DNA of 64,000 nucleotides, taken from positions 1-64,000 of the forward strand of contig DASZVY010000060.1 of assembly GCA_035546855.1 (NCBI GenBank), written 5' to 3'. A program made the translations under genes and the position numbers. The stretch comes from Nitrobacter sp035546855. GTDB lineage: Bacteria > Pseudomonadota > Alphaproteobacteria > Rhizobiales > Xanthobacteraceae. This document shows positions 19,957 through 28,599 of this stretch, in pieces. Position 1 is the first letter of the stretch. Every line of letters starts with the position of its first letter. The notes beneath the pieces were generated by a model. That model did not search any database. It worked only from the letters and a program-made list of their open reading frames with translations, and had not been told where the DNA came from.

Positions 19957-20649
19957 ATGCGCGAGATCGTTCTCGATACCGAAACCACCGGCCTCGACCC
20001 GCTGCGCGGCGACCGGCTTGTCGAAGTCGGCTGCGTCGAGATCTTCAACCGCATGCCCACCGGGCAGGTCTTCCATCGCTACATCAACCCGGAACGCGAC
20101 ATGCCGCAGGAGGCGTTCGCGGTGCATGGGTTGTCGACCGAGTTTCTTGCCGACAAGCCGCTGTTCGCGCAGATCGTCGACGAATTCATGGATTTCATCG
20201 GCGACGCGCCGCTGGTCATCCATAACGCGTCGTTCGACGTCAGTTTCATCAATGCGGAGCTGGAGCGCATCAGGCGGCCGCCGATCCTGCGCGAGCGGCT
20301 GGTCGACACGCTGCTGCTGGCCCGGCGCAAGCATCCGGGGGTGTCGAACCGCCTCGACGATCTCTGTTCGCGCTACGCCATCGACAACTCTCGGCGCACC
20401 AGGCACGGCGCGCTGCTCGACGCCGAGTTGCTGGCCGAAGTCTATATCGACCTGATCGGCGCGCGGCAGTCGCAGCTCATTCTCGCGGATGCGGAAATCC
20501 GCCACTCCGGGCTTGGATCGGATGCCCCGCGGCGGCAGCGGCCGGTTCCGCTTGCCCCGCGCTTGACCGAGGAGGATCGCGCCACGCATCGCGAGTTCAT
20601 CGCGACGCTCGGCGAGAAATCCGTCTGGCGCGAGTTCCTCGGCCTCTGA
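19957..20649 (+). CDS. dnaQ: DNA polymerase III epsilon subunit (proofreading exonuclease)
   Basis: The 3'-5' exonuclease of the replicative polymerase. The 230-residue product has ExoI 'DTETTGLDP' at residues 7-15, ExoII 'HNASFDVSF' and ExoIII 'HGALLDAELLAEVY', supplying the metal-binding acidic residues and catalytic histidine of the DEDDh class. Normal length, with a C-terminal tail for binding the alpha subunit. Convergent with secB, 9 bp apart. Confidence 0.95.
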   Translation: MREIVLDTETTGLDPLRGDRLVEVGCVEIFNRMPTGQVFHRYINPERDMPQEAFAVHGLSTEFLADKPLFAQIVDEFMDFIGDAPLVIHNASFDVSFINAELERIRRPPILRERLVDTLLLARRKHPGVSNRLDDLCSRYAIDNSRRTRHGALLDAELLAEVYIDLIGARQSQLILADAEIRHSGLGSDAPRRQRPVPLAPRLTEEDRATHREFIATLGEKSVWREFLGL

Positions 20650-20658
20650 AGGCGGATG

Positions 20659-21141
20659 TCAGCTCGGGCGCTGCTGCTGGGCGGCGGCCTGCCGCTCCAT
20701 GTTCTGCCGGTAGAGGCCGACGAAATCGACCGGGTCGAGCATCAGCGGTGGGAATCCGCCGTCGCGCACGGCCGTGGCGATGATCTCGCGCGCGAACGGG
20801 AACAATAGCCGCGGGCATTCGATCATGATCAGCGGGTGCAGGTTTTCCTGGGGCACGTTGAAGATCCGGAACACGCCGGCATAGGCGAGTTCGACGTTGA
20901 ACATGACCTTGCCGCCGTTTTCGGCCTTGCCCTCGATGGAGAGGGTCACCTCGTATTCGTTTTCGGCGATGTTATTGGCGCCGACGTTGATCTGGATGTT
21001 GATGGAGGGCTGCTGTCCCTGCGGGGTCAGCGCCGCAGGCGCATTCGGATTCTCGAAGGAGAGATCCTTGGTATATTGCGCCAGGACGTTGAGCTGCGGG
21101 GGAGGGGCCGCCTCGGGAGGGGCGCCGTTGCCATTGGTCAT
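20659..21141 (-). CDS. secB: Protein-export chaperone SecB
   Basis: SecB is the tetrameric cytoplasmic chaperone that keeps precursors unfolded and passes them to SecA. The 160-residue product has the core 'LNVLAQYTKDLSFENPNAP', 'INIQINVGANNI' and 'ECPRLLFPFAREII', all diagnostic, plus 'FPPLMLDPVDF'. An N-terminal Gly/Pro-rich tail and C-terminal Gln-rich tail are variable regions. AGGAGAAATTTC precedes the ATG as a good ribosome-binding site. Conserved next to dnaQ near alphaproteobacterial origins. Confidence 0.96.
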   Translation of the reverse strand: MTNGNGAPPEAAPPPQLNVLAQYTKDLSFENPNAPAALTPQGQQPSINIQINVGANNIAENEYEVTLSIEGKAENGGKVMFNVELAYAGVFRIFNVPQENLHPLIMIECPRLLFPFAREIIATAVRDGGFPPLMLDPVDFVGLYRQNMERQAAAQQQRPS

Positions 21142-21613
21142 GAAATTTCTCCTGGGGCGTTTTCAAGCGAAGGACAGCCGGTCCGGACCCGGTTTCGCTC
21201 AGCAAACAGAAATGTGTCGGTCGGGCGAGTGGCTATCATAGGCCAGCCGCTCTCGACAAGGAGACGTCGCGCGGACGGTTGACGGCATTTTCGGATCGCG
21301 CAGCTTTGATGGCGGCTGGCGGCTTCCGGGCCCCCGCTCTAAATAATTGAAGAAGCGGGCGTTCTGGTTCAAAGCGGTTTCCACTTTGGCACAAAAGGCG
21401 CTACAATTCCCCACAATCAGCGGGTAAAAGGTGGCGGCTTGAAAGTGGCCCGAAGTCTGGTCCCCGCGCTTGATCCTCTGTGCCAAAACGCGCATTGGCT
21501 GGCCTCGATTTCGTGCCTACATGTTTTGAGCCGATCCCGACGGCGATCTGCCGTCCCGGCGTGGATGCTCTCAGGCCGGACCCGGTCCGGCGCCGATAGA
21601 AAGTAAGTGCGAC
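21142..21613. other. 472-bp intergenic region between divergent secB and the Tim44-domain gene
   Basis: No credible coding sequence on either strand: the open frames lack homology and ribosome-binding sites. It must hold the divergent promoters of secB and the Tim44 gene. An AT-rich patch (CTAAATAATTGAAG near 21338) is a plausible promoter element, and a short GGCCGGACCCGGTCCGGCGCC palindrome sits at about 21572-21592 just before the Tim44 start. Confidence 0.5.
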
Positions 21614-22330
21614 GTGGATATCTACACGATCATTTTCCTGGCGCTGGCGGTGTTCATCTTCCTGCGCCTGCGCAGCGTGCTCGGGCAGCGCACCGGAAGT
21701 GAGCGGCCGCCCTATGATCGCACCGCGCGGGACATCGTCCAGGGCGTACAGGACAATAACAAGGTCGTGCCGCCGTTGCCCGGACCGTTGATCGATCAGG
21801 CGCCATTGGCGCCGGCCGCGGAGGTCAGTCAGCCCAGCGCCGATCGCTGGAAGACTCTGGCTGAGGCGGGTACGCCGCTTGCCGCCGGACTCGATGCCAT
21901 CGTGGCGAAGGATTCCTCGTTCGATCCGCGGCACTTCCTCAGCGGCGCCAAGAGCGCTTACGAAATGATCGTGCTGGCGTTCGCCAACGGGGACCGCCGC
22001 GCGTTGAAGGATCTGTTGTCGTCGGAAGTCTATGAGAGTTTCGACGGCGCCATCAAGGAGCGCGAGAAGCTCGAGCGGAAGACGGAAACGCGGTTCGTCT
22101 CGATCGACAAGGCCGAACTGGTCGCAGCCGAGATGCGCGACCGCACCGCGCAACTGACCGTGCGCTTCGTGTCGCAGATGATTTCCGTTACCCGCGATAA
22201 GACGGGCGCGATCGTCGACGGAAACCCCGACAAGATTTCCGACATTACCGATGTTTGGACATTTGCCCGCGACGTCTCCTCGCGCGATCCGAACTGGAAA
22301 CTGGTTGGCACCGGCAGCGGCGGGAGCTGA
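21614..22330 (+). CDS. Tim44-domain (TimA-like) membrane-associated protein
   Basis: The 238-residue product begins with one transmembrane helix ('YTIIFLALAVFIFLRLRSVLG'-type segment, residues 3-22) followed by a charged linker and a C-terminal Tim44-like domain ('FLSGAKSAYEMIVLAFANGD' to the end, with 'FARDVSSRDPNWKLVGTG'). Mitochondrial Tim44 links the import channel to Hsp70; the alphaproteobacterial homologues are membrane-associated and their role is not settled. GTG start with GAAAGTAAG upstream. The end overlaps the mltA frame. Confidence 0.87.
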   Translation: MDIYTIIFLALAVFIFLRLRSVLGQRTGSERPPYDRTARDIVQGVQDNNKVVPPLPGPLIDQAPLAPAAEVSQPSADRWKTLAEAGTPLAAGLDAIVAKDSSFDPRHFLSGAKSAYEMIVLAFANGDRRALKDLLSSEVYESFDGAIKEREKLERKTETRFVSIDKAELVAAEMRDRTAQLTVRFVSQMISVTRDKTGAIVDGNPDKISDITDVWTFARDVSSRDPNWKLVGTGSGGS

Positions 22331-23729
22331 CCTTCATCCCCATCGGCGCGCCGCGGGATTTGTCCTGATCGCCGCGGCGTTGTCGATGGCTCCTGCATGC
22401 GCGCAGACGGCACGTCACCACCATCGACCTCGCGCGGAACCGCCGCTGGAAATCGCCGGCAGCCAATATATCCCGCTCGCCTGGGCCGACGTTCCCGGCT
22501 GGACCGATGACAATCAGCTCGAGGCCTTCAACGCGTTTCGCGTGAGCTGCAAATCCATCTCCGCGCAGAAGGGACTGCCGGCGAAGGCGCTCGGCGGGTC
22601 CTTGCTGCAGCCTTGCCGTGCCGCGCGCCGGGCGCATGTCGACGACAACGCCGCCGCGCGCCGCTTCTTCGAGACGCAGTTTCAGCCGTTGCGAATCTCG
22701 CGGATCGGCGAAGCCAGTGGATTCGTCACCGGCTATTACGAACCCGTGATCGACGGGTCGCGGACGCGGACCGACGTTTACAACGTGCCGGTCTATCGGC
22801 GGCCGTCGAATCTGTTCGTCCGGGGTTTCCATCAAAGCTCGCCGACGCTGCCGAACAGCGGCCCGGTCTATCGCAAGATCGGCCGCCGCAAGCTCGTGCC
22901 CTACTACGACCGGGCGCAGATCGAGGACGGCGCCATCGCCGGGCGCGGCCTGGAAATCTGCTGGCTCAAGAGCGAGACAGATCTTCTGTTCGCGCAAATT
23001 CAGGGCTCGGCGCGGGTTCGGCTTCAGGACGGCTCGACCATTCGCATCAACTATGATTCCTATAACGGCTATCCCTACACGGCGGTGGGGCGAATCCTGG
23101 TCGAGCGCAACATCATTCCGAAAGAGCAGATGTCGATGCAGCGCATCCGGCAATGGATGGAGCAGAATCCCGACGGGGCCAACGAGTTGCGGCGTCAGAA
23201 CCGGTCCTACATCTTTTTTCGGGAGGTGAAACTGTCCGACAGGGACGAGGCGGTCGGCGCCCAGGGCGTGCCGTTGACACCGGGTCGCTCGATCGCGGTC
23301 GACAAAGCGCTGCATGTCTATGGTACGCCGTTCTTCATCGCAGGCGAGTTGCCGATCGAATCCAGCCAAGCGAAAACGCCGTTTCGCCGGCTGATGATCG
23401 CACAGGACACCGGCTCGGCCATCGTTGGGCCGGCGCGCGCCGATATCTATTTCGGCGCGGGCGCGGAAGCGGGGCGTATTTCCGGCCGCCTGCGCCACAA
23501 CATGGATTTCGTCATTCTCGTTCCCACCAGCCTCGATCCCGTGGCGCGCGGCCGCACCATGCCGCTTCCCGAAGTCCGGCCGTCCGCCAGGATTGCCGCG
23601 GCGGCCAAGGGCGATAACAAGAATGGTGGAAAGGCGGCTGCCTCCGGACGCGAGAGCCGGACCAGCCCGGAGCGTCCCCGCGACCGGCATCATCGTTATC
23701 GCCATTGGCGGCATCGCCACGTCAGATGA
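22305..23729 (+). CDS. mltA: Membrane-bound lytic murein transglycosylase A
   Basis: MltA cleaves the MurNAc-GlcNAc bond of peptidoglycan with formation of 1,6-anhydroMurNAc. The product has a signal peptide (hydrophobic core 'GFVLIAAALSMAPACAQ'), the MltA domain ('FVTGYYEPVIDGS', 'CWLKSETDLLFAQIQGSA') and a C-terminal 3D domain with 'QDTGSAIVGPARADIYFG' holding catalytic aspartate. The start is uncertain: the frame opens at ATG 22251, 80 bp inside the Tim44 gene; TTG 22305 gives a better signal peptide; ATG 22386 would remove most of it. A Lys/Arg/His-rich tail (residues about 435 on) is unusual. Smr-domain gene follows with a 4-bp overlap. Confidence 0.88.
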   Translation: MAPAAAGADLHPHRRAAGFVLIAAALSMAPACAQTARHHHRPRAEPPLEIAGSQYIPLAWADVPGWTDDNQLEAFNAFRVSCKSISAQKGLPAKALGGSLLQPCRAARRAHVDDNAAARRFFETQFQPLRISRIGEASGFVTGYYEPVIDGSRTRTDVYNVPVYRRPSNLFVRGFHQSSPTLPNSGPVYRKIGRRKLVPYYDRAQIEDGAIAGRGLEICWLKSETDLLFAQIQGSARVRLQDGSTIRINYDSYNGYPYTAVGRILVERNIIPKEQMSMQRIRQWMEQNPDGANELRRQNRSYIFFREVKLSDRDEAVGAQGVPLTPGRSIAVDKALHVYGTPFFIAGELPIESSQAKTPFRRLMIAQDTGSAIVGPARADIYFGAGAEAGRISGRLRHNMDFVILVPTSLDPVARGRTMPLPEVRPSARIAAAAKGDNKNGGKAAASGRESRTSPERPRDRHHRYRHWRHRHVR

Positions 23730-24313
23730 AACGCGCGCCGCCGCATCATCCGGATCTGTCAGGGCCGCCGCGCCGCCGCCGCGCGTTGAGCGACGACGAG
23801 CGTGCGCTATGGGAGAGCGTCGCGAAGCAGACCAAGCCGCTGCGGAAAAAAACTCGCGTCATGAAGTCGGTGGACGCAGCGGCGGCCGCGCCCGGGCCAG
23901 CGCGCAAGACGCCGGCTGCACCTCGCATCGCGCCGGCGTCGCCGGCTCCCGAGCCGGCACGGATGCCGCCGCCGCTCGCACCGATCGACCGCCGGGACCG
24001 CGCCCGCCTGTCGCGCGGCAAGCAGGACATCGAAGCGCGGATCGACCTGCACGGCATGACACAGGCGCGCGCGCATCGGGCGCTGCATCATTTCCTGCTG
24101 CGCGCCAGCGACGACGGCTTGAAGTTCGTGCTCGTCATCACCGGCAAGGGCCGGACCACGGGTTTTGAATCGGGTCGCGGCATTCTGCGCCGGCAGGTGC
24201 CGGAGTGGCTCGCGCTGCCCGAGTTTCGCGCGCTCGTCGTCGGCTTCGAGCAGGCGCATGTCGGCCATGGCGGCGAGGGCGCGCTGTATGTGCGGATCAG
24301 GCGGAGGCGGTAG
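23726..24313 (+). CDS. Smr-domain protein
   Basis: The 195-residue product has a basic, Pro/Ala-rich N-terminal half and a C-terminal Smr domain (about residues 105-190) with 'IDLHGMTQARAHRALHHFL' and 'VITGKGRT', the two Smr signatures. Smr domains are structure-specific nucleases or nucleic-acid binders; stand-alone small ones like this have unclear roles. ATG 23726 overlaps the mltA stop (ATGA), which sets the start and shows coupling. Confidence 0.9.
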   Translation: MKRAPPHHPDLSGPPRRRRALSDDERALWESVAKQTKPLRKKTRVMKSVDAAAAAPGPARKTPAAPRIAPASPAPEPARMPPPLAPIDRRDRARLSRGKQDIEARIDLHGMTQARAHRALHHFLLRASDDGLKFVLVITGKGRTTGFESGRGILRRQVPEWLALPEFRALVVGFEQAHVGHGGEGALYVRIRRRR

Positions 24314-24318
24314 AGCCC

Positions 24319-24398
24319 GTCATTGCGAGCGAAGCGAAGCAATCCAGACATTAATCAATTGAACTGGATTGCTTCGTCGCTTCGCTCCTCGCAATGAC
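24319..24398. repeat. Palindromic intergenic repeat, family A copy 3
   Basis: GTCATTGCGAGCGAAGCGAAG pairs with CTTCGCTCCTCGCAATGAC across a loop with AATCAATT; inner arms GCAATCCAG/CTGGATTGC as in the copies at 5429 and 6547. It fills the gap between convergent Smr and hslU genes, the same context as the holA/parB copy, and could terminate both. Confidence 0.85.
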
Positions 24399-24414
24399 GC
24401 GAACGAAATCCAGC

Positions 24415-25716
24415 CTACAAAATAAACCGGCTCAAATCCGCATTCCTGGCGAGATCGCCGACGTGCTTCTGCACGTAGGCGGCATCGATCTTCACGGTCT
24501 CGCCGTTGCGGTCGGGCGCGGTGAAGGAAATGTCGTCGAGCACGCGCTCCATCACGGTCTGCAATCGCCGCGCGCCGATGTTTTCCACGGTCGCGTTCAC
24601 GGCGACGGCCACGTCGGCCAGCGCATCGATGGCGTCGTCGGTGATGTCGAGGGTGACGCCTTCCGTCTGCATCAGGGCCACGTATTGCTTGATCAGCGAC
24701 GCTTCGGGCTCGGTGAGGATGCGGCGCATGTCGTCGCGGCTCAGCGCGTTCAGCTCCACGCGGATCGGCAGGCGTCCCTGCAATTCCGGCAGCAGGTCGG
24801 ATGGCTTTGCGATGTGAAACGCGCCGGACGCGATGAAGAGAATATGATCGGTCTTCACGGCGCCGTGCTTGGTCGAGACCGTGGTGCCCTCGATCAGCGG
24901 CAGCAGGTCGCGCTGCACGCCCTCGCGCGACACCTCGCCGCCGCTGCGGCCGTCACGGACGCAGATCTTGTCGACCTCGTCGAGAAACACGATTCCGTTG
25001 TTCTCGACCGCGGCGATGGATTCCTGCGTGAGCTGATCGGTGTCGAGCAGCTTGTCGGCTTCTTCGTTGACCAGAACCTCATGGGAGTCGGCCACCGTCA
25101 GCCGTCGCGTCTTGGTGCGGCCGCCCATCTTGCCGAAGATGTCGCCGATCGAGATCGCGCCGACCTGGGAGCCGGGCATGCCGGGAATCTCGAACATCGG
25201 CATGCCGCTCGAGGCCTGCGTTTCAACTTCGATTTCCTTGTCGTTGAGTTCGCCGGCCCGCAGCTTGCGCCGGAACGAATCGCGGGTCGCGGCGCTCGCG
25301 TTGGCGCCGACCAGCGCGTCCAGCACGCGCTCCTCCGCCGCAAGCTGCGCGCGAGCCTGCACGTCCTTGCGCTTGCGTTCGCGGATCTGCACGATCGCGG
25401 CTTCCACCAGATCCCGGATGATCTGCTCGACGTCGCGGCCGACGTAGCCGACCTCGGTGAACTTCGTGGCCTCGACCTTGATGAAGGGCGCGTTGGCGAG
25501 CTTGGCCAGCCGCCGTGCGATCTCGGTCTTGCCGACGCCGGTCGGGCCGATCATCAGGATGTTCTTCGGCAGCACCTCCTCGCGGAGCGATTCCGCAAGC
25601 TGCTGGCGCCGCCAGCGGTTGCGCAGCGCGATGGAGACGGCACGCTTGGCATCGGCCTGGCCGACGATGAAGCGGTCGAGTTCGGAAACGATTTCGCGGG
25701 GAGAAAAGTCGGTCAT
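24415..25716 (-). CDS. hslU: ATP-dependent protease ATPase subunit HslU
   Basis: HslU is the AAA+ unfoldase ring that feeds proteins to HslV. The 433-residue product has 'FSPREIVSELDRFIVGQADAKRAV' features at the start, Walker A 'GPTGVGKTEIARRLA', the pore-loop region 'VGYVGRDVEQIIRDL', Walker B 'GIVFLDEVDKI', and the typical C-terminal 'LSRFIL' tail that docks into HslV. Full length. It is downstream of hslV on the same strand, 147 bp away with a repeat between. Confidence 0.97.
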   Translation of the reverse strand: MTDFSPREIVSELDRFIVGQADAKRAVSIALRNRWRRQQLAESLREEVLPKNILMIGPTGVGKTEIARRLAKLANAPFIKVEATKFTEVGYVGRDVEQIIRDLVEAAIVQIRERKRKDVQARAQLAAEERVLDALVGANASAATRDSFRRKLRAGELNDKEIEVETQASSGMPMFEIPGMPGSQVGAISIGDIFGKMGGRTKTRRLTVADSHEVLVNEEADKLLDTDQLTQESIAAVENNGIVFLDEVDKICVRDGRSGGEVSREGVQRDLLPLIEGTTVSTKHGAVKTDHILFIASGAFHIAKPSDLLPELQGRLPIRVELNALSRDDMRRILTEPEASLIKQYVALMQTEGVTLDITDDAIDALADVAVAVNATVENIGARRLQTVMERVLDDISFTAPDRNGETVKIDAAYVQKHVGDLARNADLSRFIL

Positions 25717-25746
25717 GGCTTGTTTGGTGTCTCTACGGTTGATGCC

Positions 25747-25853
25747 GTCGCCCTTCGAGGCTCGGGCGTTGCCCTCGCACCCCAGGGGTGACGGCTCCAG
25801 ACTGAGTCGTCATCCTGAGGTGCGCGCTCTTGCGCGCCTCGAAGGATGGCGAC
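25747..25853. repeat. Palindromic intergenic repeat, family B
   Basis: Outer arms GTCGCCCTTCGAGG and CCTCGAAGGATGGCGAC are imperfect inverted repeats, and the inner hairpin CATCCTGAGGTGCGCGC... CGAAGGATG is the common REP-like unit of Bradyrhizobium-type genomes. It sits between hslV and hslU in what is probably one operon. Confidence 0.7.
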
Positions 25854-25863
25854 GCGCTCGATA

Positions 25864-26430
25864 TCAGCCACCCGCCAACGTCTCGATCGTCAGATTGCGG
25901 TTGGTATAGACGCAGATGTCGGCGGCGATATCGAGCGAACGGCGCACGATGGCCTCGGCATCCTTGTCGGTGTCGATCAGCGCGCGGGCGGCGGCCAGCG
26001 CATAATTGCCGCCCGAGCCGATCGCCATCACGCCGCCTTCCGGCTCGAGCACGTCGCCGGTGCCGGTCAGCACCAGCGAGACGTCCTTGTCCGCCACGAT
26101 CATCATGGCTTCCAGCCGCCGCAGATAGCGGTCGGTGCGCCAGTCCTTGGCGAGTTCGACGGCGGCGCGGGTCAACTGTCCCGGATATTGCTCGAGCTTG
26201 GCCTCGAGCCGCTCGAACAGGGTGAAGGCGTCGGCGGTGGCCCCGGCGAAGCCGCCGATCACGTCATGACCCCCTTGGCCCTTGCCAAGTTTGCGGACTT
26301 TTCTGGCGTTGGACTTGATGACGGTCTGACCGATCGACACCTGCCCGTCGCCGCCCACCACCACCTTGCCCGCCTTGCGGACGGTGAGGATCGTGGTGCC
26401 GTGCCAAACCTCTGACTGTGATGCCTGCAT
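25864..26430 (-). CDS. hslV: ATP-dependent protease peptidase subunit HslV
   Basis: HslV is the threonine protease of the HslUV complex, related to proteasome beta subunits. The 188-residue product starts at ATG 26430; after 'MQASQSEVWHG' comes 'TTILTVRK', whose first threonine becomes the nucleophile after processing. 'GGDGQVSIGQTVIKSNARKVR' features and 'GSGGNYALAAARAL' are family marks. The frame stays open upstream but the extra 179 residues have no family match. hslU follows. Confidence 0.96.
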   Translation of the reverse strand: MQASQSEVWHGTTILTVRKAGKVVVGGDGQVSIGQTVIKSNARKVRKLGKGQGGHDVIGGFAGATADAFTLFERLEAKLEQYPGQLTRAAVELAKDWRTDRYLRRLEAMMIVADKDVSLVLTGTGDVLEPEGGVMAIGSGGNYALAAARALIDTDKDAEAIVRRSLDIAADICVYTNRNLTIETLAGG

Positions 26431-26806
26431 TGAACCTCTCAATCCGCCCCATTTAGGCGCTGGCTCGCAGGCTTGCAATCCGCGACGATTTCGCTCGTTT
26501 CCCAATGTGTGTTGAGATTCAATGCTTTTATTTCTGCTTACAGGGGTCATCCCCGCGCAGGCGGGGATCCAGTATTCCAGGGCGGGCCGGGGAGGGCACG
26601 ACCGTGCCCTGTTGCGATAGCGATGTTTACTGGATTCCCGCTTGCGCGGGAATGACACGGTGCGTTTGTCAAGACGCGAGGGTGAATTGCAATAGTCCCC
26701 GGTCACCATGTCCGGAGAAACGGGCCCAAAACCGGGTATCCCGCAGTAGCGAATGGGCTTTTGGCCTGTTAAGAAGGGCGGTTTCAGGCTCTGGAGTGCC
26801 CTTTTC
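26431..26806. other. Intergenic region between divergent hslV and hisB
   Basis: 376 bp without a credible gene. Its centre is occupied by the palindromic repeat at 26546-26656; the remainder on each side should carry the promoters for hslV (-) and hisB (+). No regulator site could be recognised. Confidence 0.5.
26546..26656. repeat. Palindromic intergenic repeat, family C
   Basis: GTCATCCCCGCGCAGGCGGG... pairs with ...TCCCGCTTGCGCGGGAATGAC, with inner CCAGTA/TACTGG arms. This is the widespread 'CCCGCGCAGGCGGGGATCCAG' type proteobacterial REP unit, here as an inverted pair between divergent hslV and hisB. Confidence 0.8.
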
Positions 26807-27400
26807 ATGCGCACGGCGACGATCAAGCGCAAAACCAAGGAAACCGACATCGAGGTGACCGTCAATCTCGATGGCACCGGTGTGTCCAGGGTTGCGACCG
26901 GCATCGGCTTTTTCGACCACATGCTGGATCTGCTCGCCCGCCATTCGCGCATCGACATCGCGGTCAAGGCCGTGGGCGATCTGCATGTCGACCATCACCA
27001 CACCACGGAAGATGTCGGCATCGCGCTCGGGCAGGCGGTGAAGCAGGCGCTCGGCACCATGGCCGGCATCACCCGCTATGCCGGCGTCCACATGCCGATG
27101 GATGAGACGCTGTCGCGCGTCGTGATCGACATTTCGGGGCGGCCGGTGCTGGTGTTCAAGGTTGCGTTTCCCCGCGACAAGGTCGGCGAGTTCGATACCG
27201 AACTCGTGCGCGAATGGTTCAACGCCTTCGCGATGAATGCCGGCGTGACTTTGCACGTCGAGACCCTATATGGCGAGAACAGCCACCATATCGCCGAATC
27301 CTGCTTCAAGGGTCTGGCGCGGGCGCTGCGCACGGCGGTCGCGATCGATCCGAAGGCGGCCGGCGAAGTGCCGTCGACCAAGGGTCAACTCGGCGGCTGA
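26807..27400 (+). CDS. hisB: Imidazoleglycerol-phosphate dehydratase
   Basis: HisB dehydrates imidazole glycerol phosphate in histidine synthesis. The 197-residue product has the two manganese-binding HHH-type motifs: 'DLHVDHHHTTEDVG' and 'YGENSHHIAESCFKG', plus 'GIGFFDHMLD'. Monofunctional, as is normal in this class. ATG 26807 is chosen; the frame is open 54 bp further up but 'MRTATIKRKT' is the usual start. First gene of the hisB-DUF2628-hisH-hisA-hisF-hisE block. Confidence 0.97.
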   Translation: MRTATIKRKTKETDIEVTVNLDGTGVSRVATGIGFFDHMLDLLARHSRIDIAVKAVGDLHVDHHHTTEDVGIALGQAVKQALGTMAGITRYAGVHMPMDETLSRVVIDISGRPVLVFKVAFPRDKVGEFDTELVREWFNAFAMNAGVTLHVETLYGENSHHIAESCFKGLARALRTAVAIDPKAAGEVPSTKGQLGG

Positions 27401-27424
27401 CGTTCGTTGTCGGCGGAGAGTGAA

Positions 27425-27952
27425 ATGCGTGTTTATACAGTTCATGCGCCATCCGTGGATGGAACGCTCGCGCTTTCCGCGACGGACAGGTTCGTCTTCG
27501 TGCGCGACGGATTCTCGTTCTGGGCGTTCCTGTTCGGGCCGTTCTGGCTGCTCTACCGCCGGCTCTGGCTGGCGGTTCTCGGCTACGTCGTGCTCGCGCT
27601 GCTGCTGGAGGTCGCGCTGACGCTGCTGCACGCCGGCGGCGGAACGCGCCTCGCCGTGATGGCGGTCGTCGCGGTGCTGGTGGGGCTGGAAGCCAACAGC
27701 CTGCGGCGCTGGACGCTGGCGCGGCGCAAGTGGCGCCAGCTCGACGTGGTGGTGGCCGACAACGAGCAGGCCGCCGAGCGCCGTTTCTTCGACCGCTGGA
27801 CGGCGGAGCGCGGAATCGACATCGACCCGCTGGCGGTGGATCGCGGCGCGCCGCCGCCGATCCGCACTGGTCCGCCACAGCCATCGTCGCAGCCGCCGGC
27901 GATGCATCACGATATCATCGGGCTGTTTCCCTCGTCGGGAGCGCCGCGATGA
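27425..27952 (+). CDS. DUF2628 membrane protein
   Basis: A 175-residue protein with the DUF2628 pattern: 'DRFVFVRDGFSFWAFLFGPFWLLYRR' region followed by two further hydrophobic stretches ('LWLAVLGYVVLALLLEVAL', 'LAVMAVVAVLVGLEAN'), then a soluble tail rich in proline. Its function is unknown. GGAGAG before ATG 27425 decides the start. It is inserted between hisB and hisH and its stop overlaps the hisH start by 4 bp, a placement seen in related alphaproteobacteria; no direct histidine-pathway role is implied by the sequence. Confidence 0.85.
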   Translation: MRVYTVHAPSVDGTLALSATDRFVFVRDGFSFWAFLFGPFWLLYRRLWLAVLGYVVLALLLEVALTLLHAGGGTRLAVMAVVAVLVGLEANSLRRWTLARRKWRQLDVVVADNEQAAERRFFDRWTAERGIDIDPLAVDRGAPPPIRTGPPQPSSQPPAMHHDIIGLFPSSGAPR

Positions 27953-28599
27953 CCGTTGCGATCGTCGATTACGGATCCGGCAACCTGCACTCGGCCGCCA
28001 AGGCGTTCGAGCGCGCGGCGCGGAGCATGGAAAATCCCGACAGGATCGTGGTGACGCGCGATCCCGACGTGGTGTTCCGCGCGGACCGCGTGGTGCTGCC
28101 GGGCGTCGGCGCCTTCGCCGATTGCCGGCGCGGTCTCGATGCCGTCGACGGCATGGTCGAGGCCATGACCGAAGTTGTGCGCGACAAGGCGCGGCCGTTC
28201 CTTGGCATCTGCGTCGGCATGCAGTTGATGGCGACGCGCGGCAAGGAGCATGTCACGACCGACGGCTTGAACTGGATCGCGGGCGACGTGGAGAAGATTT
28301 CGCCACGGGACGAAAGCCTGAAGATTCCGCACATGGGCTGGAACACGCTCGACCTCGCGCGCGAGCATCCCGTGCTCGAGCGTCTGCCGCTGGGGCCAAA
28401 GGGCCGCCACGCCTATTTCGTGCATTCCTACCACCTGAACGCCGCGAACGAGGCGGACGTGCTGGCGCGCGCCGATTACGGCGGGCCGGTCGCCGCCATC
28501 GTCGGCAAGGACACCACGATCGGCACCCAGTTTCACCCCGAGAAAAGCCAGCGCTTCGGGCTGGCGCTGATCTCGAATTTTCTGAAGTGGAAGCCGTGA
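27949..28599 (+). CDS. hisH: Imidazole glycerol phosphate synthase, glutamine amidotransferase subunit
   Basis: HisH releases ammonia from glutamine for HisF. The 216-residue product starts 'TVAIVDYGSGNLHS', has the nucleophile elbow 'FLGICVGMQLM' with its cysteine and 'GTQFHPEKSQ' with the histidine and glutamate of the triad. ATG 27949 overlaps the upstream stop (ATGA), and its own stop overlaps the hisA GTG start. Confidence 0.97.
   Translation: MTVAIVDYGSGNLHSAAKAFERAARSMENPDRIVVTRDPDVVFRADRVVLPGVGAFADCRRGLDAVDGMVEAMTEVVRDKARPFLGICVGMQLMATRGKEHVTTDGLNWIAGDVEKISPRDESLKIPHMGWNTLDLAREHPVLERLPLGPKGRHAYFVHSYHLNAANEADVLARADYGGPVAAIVGKDTTIGTQFHPEKSQRFGLALISNFLKWKP

Noticed and set aside
21199..21495. 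98-codon minus-strand open frame upstream of secB
   Set aside because: No family resemblance and an irregular composition; taken as intergenic.
24394..25791. 465-codon plus-strand open frame opposite hslU
   Set aside because: Antisense shadow of hslU, low complexity in Asp/Val/His/Arg.
26431..26967. N-terminal extension of hslV (179 residues)
   Set aside because: HslV must start close to the processed threonine; the extension crosses a palindromic repeat and antisense hisB sequence.
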